Positions 17,719-28,166 are shown, numbered from the stretch's first letter. The stretch: 55,917 nucleotides of DNA from an uncultured Bacteroidota bacterium (GCA_902515565.1 CABXVR010000007.1:1-55917); one strand, 5' to 3'. The notes: generated from the letters alone by a model not told the origin. Translations and numbers: made by a program.

Positions 17719-18972
17719 ATGTTTGCACTTGTCGATTGTAATAATTTTTATGCTTCTTGTGAGCGTGTTTTTAATCCAAATCTTCAGCATAAACCAATAG
17801 TAATTTTATCCAATAACGATGGGTGTATTATTGCTAGAAGTGATGAAGCTAAAAAATTAGGAATACCTATGGGAGCCCCTATTTTTAAATATAGAACTCT
17901 TATAGTGAATCATAATGTAAAGGTTTTTTCCTCAAATTATTCTTTGTATGGAGATATGAGCAGTAGAGTAATGTCTATATTAAAACAATTCACACCAGAC
18001 ATACAGGTTTATAGCATAGATGAATCTTTTTTAAAGCTAGAAGGTTTTGAAGGTTATAATTTGACTGACTATGGAATGTCAATGAAAAACAGGATTTTAA
18101 AATGGACAGGTATACCTACTTGCGCTGGAATTGCACCGACAAAGGCTTTATCTAAAGTTGCCAATAAAATTGCAAGAAAATATCCTAACCAGACAAATGG
18201 AGTATATGTTATTGATACTGAAGTCAAGAGGATAAAAGCTTTAAAATGGACTAAAATAAAAGATATATGGGGAATAGGTAAAAAGCTTAGTAATAGGCTA
18301 GCAACTAAAGGATGTAAAAATGCATATGATTTTACCCAGCTACACGAGAGTTGGGTGAAGTCTAATATGTCAGTTGTAGAATCTAGATTACAGCGAGATT
18401 TATTAGGTATACCAACACTTGATTTAGAGGTTCAAAAATCTAAAAAATCTATTGCAACTACAAGAACTTTTGAAAAACCATTAAAGGAATTAGATGAAAT
18501 TAAAGAACGCGTCTCTACTTTTGCTTTTGTTTCTGGAGAAAAACTACGTCGCCAGAATTCTCACTGTCACATGATTATAGTTATACTTAGAAGTAACTAC
18601 TTTAGAGAAGATCTAAAACAGCATTATGCAACTAAAGTAATTAGTTTACCATACCCAACAAATTCCTCTCTTGTACTTAGTAATTATGCGATAAAAGCTA
18701 TTGAAGAGGTTTTTAAAAAAGGGATTGCATACAAAAAAGCAGGAATAATACTTACAGGGTTAGTTCCTTCTAACAACTATCAATTAAATATATTTGATTG
18801 GGAAAATTCTAATCATCAACCACTTATGAAGGCCATTGACAAGATAAATTATAGGTTTAGTAATAAAATAAAGTTAGCTAATCAAGATTTAAAAAAAACT
18901 TGGAAGATGAAACAAGATCATTTATCTCCTAACTATACTACTAATTTGCAAGATATAATTAAAGTAAAATAA
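17719..18972 (+). CDS. umuC: Y-family DNA polymerase, UmuC subunit
   Basis: This translesion polymerase (Pol V catalytic subunit) is 417 residues long from the preferred start at 17719, where the conserved opening MFALVDCNNFYASCERVF begins; an upstream in-frame ATG at 17680 adds 13 residues foreign to the family. Catalytic acidic residues are in ALVDCNN (D6) and YSIDESFLKL; the thumb has GIGKKLSNRL, followed by the little finger and the UmuC C-terminal region. Its stop shares one base with the umuD start. The order umuC then umuD is reversed compared with E. coli. Confidence 0.92.
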   Translation: MFALVDCNNFYASCERVFNPNLQHKPIVILSNNDGCIIARSDEAKKLGIPMGAPIFKYRTLIVNHNVKVFSSNYSLYGDMSSRVMSILKQFTPDIQVYSIDESFLKLEGFEGYNLTDYGMSMKNRILKWTGIPTCAGIAPTKALSKVANKIARKYPNQTNGVYVIDTEVKRIKALKWTKIKDIWGIGKKLSNRLATKGCKNAYDFTQLHESWVKSNMSVVESRLQRDLLGIPTLDLEVQKSKKSIATTRTFEKPLKELDEIKERVSTFAFVSGEKLRRQNSHCHMIIVILRSNYFREDLKQHYATKVISLPYPTNSSLVLSNYAIKAIEEVFKKGIAYKKAGIILTGLVPSNNYQLNIFDWENSNHQPLMKAIDKINYRFSNKIKLANQDLKKTWKMKQDHLSPNYTTNLQDIIKVK

Positions 18973-19412
18973 TGACAGAAAAAGTTAAGCCACTTCAATT
19001 TTTTATACCTAAACCTAGTAGCTCAGGAGAGGGCACAATTATTATTAATTCAGGAATTGCCGCTGGATTTCCGTCTCCAGCTGATGACTTCAAACAAAAT
19101 AGAATAAGTCTTGACAATGAATTGGTTAAAAATAAGGAAGCTACTTTCTTTGCAAGAGTTTGTGGTCAGTCTATGATTGGCGCAGGTTTAGACGATAATG
19201 ACTTATTGATAATAGATAGAAGTATAGAGCCAGAGAACAATAAAATCGCTGTATGCTTTATAGACGGGGAATTTACTGTAAAAAGACTTTTAATTAAAAA
19301 AGGTAAACTTTGGCTTCAGCCAGAAAATTCAGAATTTAAACCGATAGAAGTCACAAATGAAAATGAGTTTGTGATTTGGGGAATAGTAACTAATGTTATA
19401 AAGAAAGTTTAA
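18972..19412 (+). CDS. umuD: UmuD-type S24 autopeptidase
   Basis: This 146-residue subunit of Pol V becomes active after RecA-stimulated self-cleavage. The cleavage site is Ala31-Gly32 (IAAGFPSPADDF), the nucleophile Ser67 (CGQSMIGAG) and the base Lys104 (EFTVKRLL). The spacings Gly-Ser (35) and Ser-Lys (37) equal those of E. coli UmuD. It has no N-terminal helix-turn-helix, which separates it from LexA. Coupled to umuC by a one-base overlap; convergent with atpC, eight bases away. Confidence 0.92.
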   Translation: MTEKVKPLQFFIPKPSSSGEGTIIINSGIAAGFPSPADDFKQNRISLDNELVKNKEATFFARVCGQSMIGAGLDDNDLLIIDRSIEPENNKIAVCFIDGEFTVKRLLIKKGKLWLQPENSEFKPIEVTNENEFVIWGIVTNVIKKV

Positions 19413-19420
19413 AAGGTAAG

Positions 19421-19699
19421 TTAGTCTACTAAAGCTATAATTTTGTTTTCTTTTAGCTCTACAGTGCCAGAATTAATAGAAAGAAAAGTTCCTTTTTCGG
19501 GTCCCTTTTTAAATTTATCTCTAAGATTTTCTTCTATTGTAATGTCCCCATAAATTTTAATGATTCCTTTTTTTAATGTAGAAACAATTGAAGCGTGATT
19601 ATTTAACATTTCAAACTCACCATCGACACCAGGAACAGCAACCGATGTTACCTCTCCACTAAATAAAGTAAATTCCGGGGATATAATTTCTAAATACAT
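19421..19699 (-). CDS. atpC: ATP synthase F1 epsilon subunit
   Basis: This 92-residue protein matches the N-terminal beta-sandwich of epsilon (PEFTLFSGEVTSVAVPGVDGEFEMLNNHASIVSTL). The C-terminal helical hairpin found in E. coli epsilon is missing, which is normal for Bacteroidota. It is part of the F1 central stalk. It follows atpD by 18 bases, and the pair stands apart from the rest of the ATP synthase genes, the known layout in this phylum. Confidence 0.93.
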   Translation of the reverse strand: MYLEIISPEFTLFSGEVTSVAVPGVDGEFEMLNNHASIVSTLKKGIIKIYGDITIEENLRDKFKKGPEKGTFLSINSGTVELKENKIIALVD

Positions 19700-19717
19700 T
19701 TAACTATAATTTATAAT

Positions 19718-21241
<1,524 letters not shown>

Positions 21242-21263
21242 TTAGTAAATAACTTTCAAGTCG

Positions 21264-21271
21264 CAAAGATA
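21264..21271 (-). promoter_or_regulatory. -7 element (TATCTTTG) before atpD-atpC
   Basis: The reverse strand carries TATCTTTG, fitting TAnnTTTG, 37 bases before the atpD start. No clear TTTG box at the expected distance. Confidence 0.4.
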
Positions 21272-21342
21272 GATTTTTTATCTAAAAAATTTTAATAATT
21301 TTTTTAAAAAATGTCTAAAATTTATCAATTTTTATTAAACAA

Positions 21343-21371
21343 AAAAACCTGTAGTTCATCTACAGGTTTTT
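21343..21371 (-). terminator. Rho-independent terminator after the SGNH lipoprotein gene
   Basis: Twelve-base arms (21343-21354 and 21360-21371, core CCTGTAG/CTACAGG) with a five-base loop are flanked by A-runs and T-runs on both sides. It ends the reverse transcript of the SGNH gene and insulates atpD. Confidence 0.85.
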
Positions 21372-21392
21372 TTTAAATTTTATTTTAAAAAA

Positions 21393-22868
21393 TTATCTCA
21401 AGTCAGGCGAGTAATTTGTTGGATAGTCACCAGCTTTTACTGCTGCATCCGATAAATTAGAACCATAATGAGCGTCAATCGCCTCCATCATTCCGTTAGC
21501 TATTAGTGCACTACCTCTAGCTGTAGTGTGAACTCCATCTAAAGAAAAGAACCCTCCAGTTACTAAATTAGTAGTCATAACATAATCATCAAAAGCAACA
21601 CCTTGAACAACGGCTTGGTTTAAAATTCCATAAGCATCATAAAGAGCCCAACCTTGCTGTGCGGTTAACGTTTCAATTGTTGCATTGAACTCTATAACTC
21701 TTGCACGTGCTTCAGAAATTTCATCAGACGATAAAACAATATTGTCCGCAAGGGGAACCGAAACTCCATTTATTTGAGTTGGATTTCCGCCAACAGCTGT
21801 TCCTATTAAACCAATTGCAGGTAATACAATTTTATCGTTCATAGTTGTTTGTCTCCATGAGGGTAAACCTAAAGCTGATAAATCAGTAAGATATTCATCT
21901 TCCATTAACATAGCATTTTGACCAGCACCATAAACTACTGTTCTTGCCTCTACTTCATCAGCTGAAATTAGTCCAAAAGCTTGAGCTGCGGCTAAACCGC
22001 CGTTATAAGCTGCAAATCCTCCATTTAACATATCTGCAGTTGCAGCGTCTAATGGGACAGCATTATAAGGTATTGTATTTAAATATGCTATAGAAGTTAC
22101 ATCAGGAATATTAGACACAACTCCACCAGGAACTTGAGCTAAAGCTGCCATAGTTGATCCAAATGCAAAGTCAAAATCAGCGGAGCTAGTTAAAGTTCCA
22201 ACTCCACCACTAGTGGCATAACCTAAAGCGTCATTTCCACCTGACCAAACACTTACAAATGTTGGTGATTGAGCCAATACATCTTGAACTATACTAGATC
22301 CAGGACTGGACATAACTCTAACTGCATATGGATTTGCAGTCCCAGTAGCAACACCTGCTAAGTTGCCATAGCCAGGGGCAATCATATGAATTGCTTGAGC
22401 ACCAGGAACAGACATATTGCTGTATGGTCCAGGCGTGGAATTAATTATTTCCGTAGTTGGTGTAGCGCCTAAATCACTCAATGATTGTGGTCCGGCACCA
22501 TTAAAAAATAGTCTAGGTCCAGTAATTTGATTTCCACCAAGAAGTAGTCCTCCGATATTATCGTTCATATAAGGTTGAGAATAATTGTTGGCCATTGTAT
22601 TATCTAGTGAAAGGCTCATTACTCCAGCCATTATATTTGGGTAAGAACTTTTTTGTCCTTCGTAAAACAAAGCGCCATCAGTAAATCCAGCAGTAATTGA
22701 TGCACCAATCGAAACAAATTTATCGAAATTAGCATTTCCAGATCTGATTTCAACCATCTCTTCAGCAGATACTATAGAATTGTCGTCATCTTCATCACAG
22801 GAGTTAAACACTATCAAAGTCATTGATAGAAATAAATATTTAAGATTTTTTAGTTTCATTATTTTCAT
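21393..22868 (-). CDS. Surface-type SGNH/GDSL hydrolase-like lipoprotein
   Basis: This 491-residue lipoprotein has a signal with lipobox Cys24 (VFNSC) followed at once by DEDDD, which resembles the acidic lipoprotein-export signal that sends Bacteroidota lipoproteins to the cell surface. SGNH blocks are present: Ser57 in SIGASITAGF (GAS in place of GDS), Gly156 in SVPGAQ, Asn212 in SGGNDALG, and Asp444/His447 in LDGVHTTARG near the end. All catalytic residues are therefore kept. It follows the 925-residue TonB receptor, suggesting that it processes an ester-linked ligand taken up there. The substrate is unknown. An internal ATG at 22859 is an alternative start. Confidence 0.78.
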   Translation of the reverse strand: MKIMKLKNLKYLFLSMTLIVFNSCDEDDDNSIVSAEEMVEIRSGNANFDKFVSIGASITAGFTDGALFYEGQKSSYPNIMAGVMSLSLDNTMANNYSQPYMNDNIGGLLLGGNQITGPRLFFNGAGPQSLSDLGATPTTEIINSTPGPYSNMSVPGAQAIHMIAPGYGNLAGVATGTANPYAVRVMSSPGSSIVQDVLAQSPTFVSVWSGGNDALGYATSGGVGTLTSSADFDFAFGSTMAALAQVPGGVVSNIPDVTSIAYLNTIPYNAVPLDAATADMLNGGFAAYNGGLAAAQAFGLISADEVEARTVVYGAGQNAMLMEDEYLTDLSALGLPSWRQTTMNDKIVLPAIGLIGTAVGGNPTQINGVSVPLADNIVLSSDEISEARARVIEFNATIETLTAQQGWALYDAYGILNQAVVQGVAFDDYVMTTNLVTGGFFSLDGVHTTARGSALIANGMMEAIDAHYGSNLSDAAVKAGDYPTNYSPDLR

Positions 22869-22909
22869 GATTTAATTATTTAAGGGGGTTAAATTTAATA
22901 AAAGACAAA

Positions 22910-22940
22910 AAAAAGCTTCTAACTAAGTTAGAAGCTTTTT
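22910..22940 (-). terminator. Terminator between TonB receptor and SGNH lipoprotein genes
   Basis: Perfect 14-base arms (22910-22923, 22927-22940; core GCTTCTAAC/GTTAGAAGC) with a three-base loop and a T-run on the reverse strand, placed after the receptor stop and before the lipoprotein start. Confidence 0.85.
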
Positions 22941-22957
22941 ATAAAGTAAAACTTTTT

Positions 22958-25735
22958 TTATAGGTTGTTGATAGTTAATGAAAGGTAATATTGAGAACCT
23001 ATTAAACCAGAACCGAATGCTGTGAAGTATTCGTTACCGCCAAGATTGGCAGCACCAGCCTTTAATACAGTGTTAAGTTTAGGTAATGTCAAGCTAACTT
23101 GTGCGTCAAACACATGCTCAGCAGGAACATCTCCTTCACCAAAAGTTGCTTCCCAATAGAATTCACTATTATATCTCCAAGCTACATTGAAACCAAAGTT
23201 TTTGAAAAGTTCAGTTTTTCCAATCTGACCTTTAATTTTATGCTCTGGCGTATTCCAGTTAGTAGCAAAATCAGGATTAGCTTCTTCATCAAAATCTAAT
23301 ACAGATTTAGTATAGTTACCGCTTACATCAAAACCAAGAATCCTAGTAGTAATACCTATGGCACCACCCCAAGAATTAATCTCAGCAGTTGAGTTTGTGT
23401 ATACACTCCAAGTTTCAAAATCTCCGTTAGCGATAGCTAAAACAGAAAGAGCTCCATCTCCTACACTACCATAAAGTGGTGATAATACTGCTTGAGTATT
23501 AATGAAGTTTGAATACTCGTTTTTGTACACGCTCATGTCTACAGAAAAGTTTCTAGAAAGTTTACCTCTGTATCCAAGTTCAATAGATTTTACTTCTTCT
23601 GGCTTTACCATTTCAACCCCAGAAGCTTCTAATAAAGCAGGGTTTCCTGTAGCAGCAAAAGCTCCAACTGAAGCAACTGAAAAAGAGTTATTAAATGCAC
23701 TATTACCATCTAAAGTAACTGAACTAGGAACTCCTAATGCTTGTCCGTTTTGACTTACAGGGTAATCTCTAACATAGTTGTCTAAACTTGCAGGAGAAGA
23801 ACCAAGTAATCTAGCTCTACCAACATCAAGACCTATAAATAAATCTTGTGTAGACGGGTTTCTAAATCCAGTTTGAAAACCTACTCTAAAGTTGTGATTT
23901 TTATACTCACCAGCTTGGTATGACAAAGAAACTCTTGGAGTTACTTGTCCATCAAAAAACTCGTTTTTGTCATATCTTGCAGCAGCAGTTAAGGTCAATC
24001 TTTCTTCATTCAAAAATCCTTTTACAAGTTGTGTGTAAACACCCGTTTCCGAGTATTCTATAGGACCATCATAATCAGTGTAAATTGTTCCTGATGAATT
24101 AAGTGAATACTGTCTGAAAGAACCACCAACTTGTATGTCAGCCCAATCTACTTGGTCTTGAAAGTTGTAGTTCCAATCACTGTGATATATTTTTGAATTA
24201 TCTTGAAATTTAGCTCCTGTCGTTAAATCAGGATCATTTACAACTGTTTCAAAAGCAGCAAGGTATTCTGGTGTTCCAGGAAGTAATCTTCCTGTGTCAG
24301 CCACTTGTCTACCAGTAGCATGTGCTACAGATTCAGGTGCGCCAGCTAAAGTTGCTCCAAGAAAACCACCTACATATTGTCCAAACCAGTCGTTGTCACT
24401 TTTCCAGCTTCTGTTAATGTTGATAGCGGTAAAATTCATGTCATAAGAATCACCAGCATTATCTTCTGTTACATAAGCTCTTACAAAGAAGTTATCATCT
24501 TTAACTTCTAATTTGTGTTGACTCATTGTAAAGTTTTCAATACCATATCTGTTAGTTCCTTGGTATACTGTTTGTCCAGTTCCCCATTTACCAATGTATG
24601 AAATTTCAAAATTATTTTCGAAAGGTCTATAGTATATACCCCAATCTGCTTTTTTACTTTCAGCAACGTGATCAGTTAAATCTACTTCTCTATATCCAGT
24701 TCTACTCACTGTTTGAGATGGAACAAGAGCATCAGCTCCAGCAGGAATTAATCCAACTGCTGACAAAAATTGAGCTACACCATTAATATCTGTTGCAACT
24801 TCATCCCCGTAAATGTTAATCCCATCGTGATCATAATCAGCTCTGGTTAAACCTCTTCCGAATTTATCTTCTTCACTGTCAGCAACCCAGTCTGTACCAA
24901 GTAAGTATCCAAAGTTTGCTTTTATAGCAAGTTTGTCACTAAACTTATGTCCAAAACGAATACTTAAATCTCTATAAGTATTGTCTCCAGCTGCTTCTTG
25001 TGAAGTTATTCCTTGTTTATATTGTCCACTTAACCCTGTGTGGTCAAATGGGTTTTTACTATTCATTAAAAGAATACCGTTAAATGCATTTGCACCATAT
25101 AGGGCAGAAGATGCACCAGGTAATAATTCAACGCTCAATACATCCGTTTCAGTCATCCCCAGTAAGTTACCTAATGGGAAATTTAAAGCAGGAGCAGAAT
25201 TATCCATTCCATCAACTAATTGTACAAATCTTGTATTTGCAAATGTTGCAAACCCTCTTGTGTTAATCGCTTTAAAAGTTAAACTGTTAACGTTTATATC
25301 AACTCCTTTCATGTTTTCTAATCCATCGTAAAAATCAGCTGATGCAGTGTTAGCAATTTCTTTAACACCAAATCTTTCAATTGTTACTGGAGATTCGAAT
25401 ATTCTTTGTGGAGTTCTAGATGCAGAAACAACAACTTCATCTAAAAAAGTGCCATCTTCTAGTTCAAAATTAACTGTACCTGAAGAATCAACATTTTGTG
25501 ATGACGATTGGAATCCAACCATACTAGCTGTTACTGTTACTGATCCTTCAGAATCAGAAGTAAAAGAATAGTTTCCATCAAAGTCTGTAACCGCACCAGA
25601 TGAAGTTCCATCAACGATGACATTTGCACCGGTAAGTGGTTGCCCATTTTGGTCAGTTACGCTTCCGTTAATTGTGGTTTGTGCGTATGAAATGACACAA
25701 AAACACATCATAAAAATTTTAAGAATTGTTCTCAT
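22958..25735 (-). CDS. TonB-dependent receptor with carboxypeptidase-like N-terminal domain
   Basis: This 925-residue outer-membrane transporter has a signal peptide (about 1-18), a CarboxypepD_reg domain (about 20-95, NGSVTDQNGQPLTGANVIVDG), a TonB-box-like DEVVVSASRTPQ, a plug (KGVDINVNSLTFKAINTRGF, then SSALYGANAFNG) and a barrel ending YYLSLTINNL. There is no SusD partner; the gene downstream is an SGNH lipoprotein, after a strong terminator. The substrate cannot be named. Its G+C and codon use look richer than the genome average here, as in highly expressed receptors. Confidence 0.87.
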   Translation of the reverse strand: MRTILKIFMMCFCVISYAQTTINGSVTDQNGQPLTGANVIVDGTSSGAVTDFDGNYSFTSDSEGSVTVTASMVGFQSSSQNVDSSGTVNFELEDGTFLDEVVVSASRTPQRIFESPVTIERFGVKEIANTASADFYDGLENMKGVDINVNSLTFKAINTRGFATFANTRFVQLVDGMDNSAPALNFPLGNLLGMTETDVLSVELLPGASSALYGANAFNGILLMNSKNPFDHTGLSGQYKQGITSQEAAGDNTYRDLSIRFGHKFSDKLAIKANFGYLLGTDWVADSEEDKFGRGLTRADYDHDGINIYGDEVATDINGVAQFLSAVGLIPAGADALVPSQTVSRTGYREVDLTDHVAESKKADWGIYYRPFENNFEISYIGKWGTGQTVYQGTNRYGIENFTMSQHKLEVKDDNFFVRAYVTEDNAGDSYDMNFTAININRSWKSDNDWFGQYVGGFLGATLAGAPESVAHATGRQVADTGRLLPGTPEYLAAFETVVNDPDLTTGAKFQDNSKIYHSDWNYNFQDQVDWADIQVGGSFRQYSLNSSGTIYTDYDGPIEYSETGVYTQLVKGFLNEERLTLTAAARYDKNEFFDGQVTPRVSLSYQAGEYKNHNFRVGFQTGFRNPSTQDLFIGLDVGRARLLGSSPASLDNYVRDYPVSQNGQALGVPSSVTLDGNSAFNNSFSVASVGAFAATGNPALLEASGVEMVKPEEVKSIELGYRGKLSRNFSVDMSVYKNEYSNFINTQAVLSPLYGSVGDGALSVLAIANGDFETWSVYTNSTAEINSWGGAIGITTRILGFDVSGNYTKSVLDFDEEANPDFATNWNTPEHKIKGQIGKTELFKNFGFNVAWRYNSEFYWEATFGEGDVPAEHVFDAQVSLTLPKLNTVLKAGAANLGGNEYFTAFGSGLIGSQYYLSLTINNL

Positions 25736-26062
25736 AATTATTAGTTAGTTATTATTATAAGTATACAATATATGTATATAATCTGTTAACTCAATGTAAA
25801 TTTGGCAAAAAAACACATTTAAATCAATATTATATTTAATAATTATGCTATATAAATGCCAATTTGATATTGAATTCACATCTTATGTGATTATTATGGA
25901 CAGTAATATTAAATTTTTAACATAATAGATGAATTATGTCAGATTGATTAAATTATGCTCTAAAATCTCATCAAAATGCTGTATAAACGACAAAAAAGCA
26001 AAAAATTGATGAATAAAAAAACATCAACTTCATCATGATTTTAGCAACTCTTGATGTAATAA
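25736..26062. promoter_or_regulatory. AT-rich intergenic control region upstream of the TonB receptor
   Basis: These 327 bases hold no gene that I can support. They contain the weak trhA terminator near 26000-26027 and an inverted repeat TATACA-N5-TGTATA at 25762-25778, about 30 bases before the receptor start, which is a plausible operator or promoter-proximal element. No full TTTG/TAnnTTTG promoter was found. Confidence 0.35.
26000..26027 (-). terminator. Weak terminator after trhA
   Basis: On the reverse strand a six-base stem (TTGATG/CATCAA, 10-base loop) is followed by six T residues. The stem is short and AT-rich, so termination efficiency is uncertain. Confidence 0.4.
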
Positions 26063-26689
26063 TCACTGTATAATGTAAAGTAAAACTAAAAAATAATGAC
26101 ATATGCTTCCACCCAAAACAAACATATGCCATATGGCATGGGAATACTTTATTTTTTCAAGTCTATAAAAAATAATTCCAAATGAATAAAATAGACCGCT
26201 TATTACAAGTAGAATTAGAGCGTTAGTCTCTAAGGAGTCGATAATGTTTTTAAAGTCTATAACCACTAGCCACCCCATAGCTAGGTACAAAAACAGCGAA
26301 AATTTTTCATATTTTCCTGTGAAAAATAGTTTAAAAATAGTTCCGATTAAAGCAATTAACAGAATTATAATGAAGATTTTTGTTCCCGAATCAGAGTATA
26401 ATGTTATTAGACAGACGGGTGCATAAGAACCTGCGATTAAATAGAAAATACTTACATGATCAAAAACTCTAAATTTTTGTTTTAAGTTCAAATTGGTTGA
26501 ATAATGATATAATGTTGAAGCTGAATAAAGGCATATCATCCCAAATTCAAAAAACAAGATACTTTGAAAACTAAAATTAGTAAGGTTTTGATTATAATAC
26601 AGTAAAACAGGCAGCCCTATTATACTAAGTGTAAGCCCAATAAAATGAGTTAGAGTATTCCAAAACTCTTCTTCTTTAGTTTGTTCCAT
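26063..26689 (-). CDS. trhA: TrhA/hemolysin-III family membrane protein (PAQR)
   Basis: This 208-residue protein has seven membrane helices and the family's conserved residues: EEEFWNTLTHFIG at the start, SASTLYHYS in helix 3, DHVSIFYLIAGSYAP and the closing HAIWHMFVLGGSICHY. The histidine/serine/aspartate set forms a metal site in PAQR relatives. Despite the name hemolysin III, TrhA in E. coli affects membrane energetics/lipid homeostasis. It is the last gene of the DUF819-CDGSH-trhA unit; only three bases separate it from the CDGSH stop. Confidence 0.85.
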   Translation of the reverse strand: MEQTKEEEFWNTLTHFIGLTLSIIGLPVLLYYNQNLTNFSFQSILFFEFGMICLYSASTLYHYSTNLNLKQKFRVFDHVSIFYLIAGSYAPVCLITLYSDSGTKIFIIILLIALIGTIFKLFFTGKYEKFSLFLYLAMGWLVVIDFKNIIDSLETNALILLVISGLFYSFGIIFYRLEKIKYSHAIWHMFVLGGSICHYFLVLLYIIQ

Positions 26690-26692
26690 TAA

Positions 26693-26869
26693 TTAGCCTT
26701 TATGAGAGCCATCACAAAATGGTAATTTTTTTGATTTTGTGCATCCACATAAAGTAAATCTATTTCCATGTTCAATTTTATTGCCATCTAAATCAGTTAA
26801 ATCAATTAGACCTTCAACAACTATTTGCCCTTTCTCTTTTCTGTAAATACGTGGTGTTTTTTTCTCCAT
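26693..26869 (-). CDS. Small CDGSH-type iron-sulfur protein
   Basis: This 58-residue protein begins ATG at 26869 (MEKKTPRIYRKEKGQIVVEG) and carries the motif CGCTKSKKLPFCDGSH at 41-56. Cys41, Cys43, Cys52 and His56 form the 3Cys-1His site that binds a [2Fe-2S] cluster in mitoNEET/CISD-type proteins. It has no membrane anchor, so it is cytoplasmic. It lies two bases after the DUF819 gene stop and three bases before trhA, which makes an operon very likely. Small CDGSH proteins are redox or cluster-transfer factors; the partner is unknown. It is easily missed because of its size. Confidence 0.9.
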   Translation of the reverse strand: MEKKTPRIYRKEKGQIVVEGLIDLTDLDGNKIEHGNRFTLCGCTKSKKLPFCDGSHKG

Positions 26870-26871
26870 TA

Positions 26872-28125
26872 TTATAAATTAGATGTGTATTCCATTAAAT
26901 ATGTACATATCATTGCTCCATATGTTCCAACGACATAACCAAATACAGCCAATAGAACTCCGACTGTAGCTAATGATGGATGAAAAGCAGCTGCAACTAC
27001 TGGAGCAGATGCTGCGCCACCAACATTTGCTTGACTTCCAACCGCAAGAAAGAAGTAAGGAGCTCTAATTATTTTTGCAGTTAATATTAATAATAATGCA
27101 TGAACGGCCATCCAGATTACACCAATCAATATTAATTTTGGCTCATCAAGAATTGAACCTAAATCCATTTTCATCCCAATTGTGGCAACAAGAACATATA
27201 TAAAGACACTCCCTATTTTACTGGCTCCAACTCCCTCATAATTTCTTGCTTTTGTAAAAGATAGTCCTATCCCTACAAATGTAGCGATAGTAATCATCCA
27301 AAAGAATTTAGATCCAAAAGATGAAAGGCCAGAAGATTTATCAGCGACAGAATCAAAGTTATTAATTAAAGAGTTTGATATAATTTCTGCACCTAAATGA
27401 GATAGCCCAACTGTTCCAAAAGCGATGGATAGTAATATCATGTAATCAGTTAAAGTTGGATTTCTTTGGCTATTATTAGCAAATAAAATTACTTTTTCCT
27501 TTAATTTTTCAATTGCTGTAGTATCTGCTTTTAACCATTTGTTTATTCGATCTTGTTTGCCAATACCAAGTAGAATAATAGCCATCCAAATATTTGCAAC
27601 AACAATATCAACTAGGACCATTCCTCCATATTTTTGAGGATTATACTCAAATATTTCTAACATAGCTGCCTGATTAGCACCACCACCAATCCAACTACCA
27701 GCTAAAGTTGACAAACCTCTCCAAATAGCATCAGGTCCTGCTCCATTAAATAGTTCTGGAAAAAACCCTGACAATATTAGTATCGCCAAGGGCCCACCAA
27801 TAACTATTCCTATTGTTCCAGTAAAAAACATTACTAATGCTTTATAGCCAAGATTGTATATAGCTTTTAGATCGATACTCAAAGTCATAAGTACTAGTGA
27901 AGCAGGAAGTAAGTATCTACTGGCAATATAATAGGTTTGAGATTCTTCTGAAGAAATAATCCCCAAGGAATTAAAGATTGCTGGTATGAAATAGCACATT
28001 AGTAATCCAGGGATAACCTTATAAAATTTATACCAAAACCCACTTTTTTTTGATTCGGTATAAAAAACAAAACCAAGAGAAATCATTAAAATTCCAAAAA
28101 CAATAGCATCATTTGTAAAAGGCAT
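26872..28125 (-). CDS. DUF819 family membrane protein
   Basis: This 417-residue protein has about ten to twelve hydrophobic segments and family-typical stretches: RYLLPASLVLMTLSID, GTIGIVIGGPLAI, STLAGSWIGGGANQAAM and GSQANVGGAASAPVVAAAFH near the C-terminus. The two glycine/asparagine-rich re-entrant-like segments suggest a secondary transporter built of inverted repeats. The substrate is not established for the family. It is the first gene of the operon with the CDGSH protein and trhA. Confidence 0.85.
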   Translation of the reverse strand: MPFTNDAIVFGILMISLGFVFYTESKKSGFWYKFYKVIPGLLMCYFIPAIFNSLGIISSEESQTYYIASRYLLPASLVLMTLSIDLKAIYNLGYKALVMFFTGTIGIVIGGPLAILILSGFFPELFNGAGPDAIWRGLSTLAGSWIGGGANQAAMLEIFEYNPQKYGGMVLVDIVVANIWMAIILLGIGKQDRINKWLKADTTAIEKLKEKVILFANNSQRNPTLTDYMILLSIAFGTVGLSHLGAEIISNSLINNFDSVADKSSGLSSFGSKFFWMITIATFVGIGLSFTKARNYEGVGASKIGSVFIYVLVATIGMKMDLGSILDEPKLILIGVIWMAVHALLLILTAKIIRAPYFFLAVGSQANVGGAASAPVVAAAFHPSLATVGVLLAVFGYVVGTYGAMICTYLMEYTSNL

Positions 28126-28166
28126 AAACTATGAATTAAATTTTTTAATGAATATAGTAAAAACAA

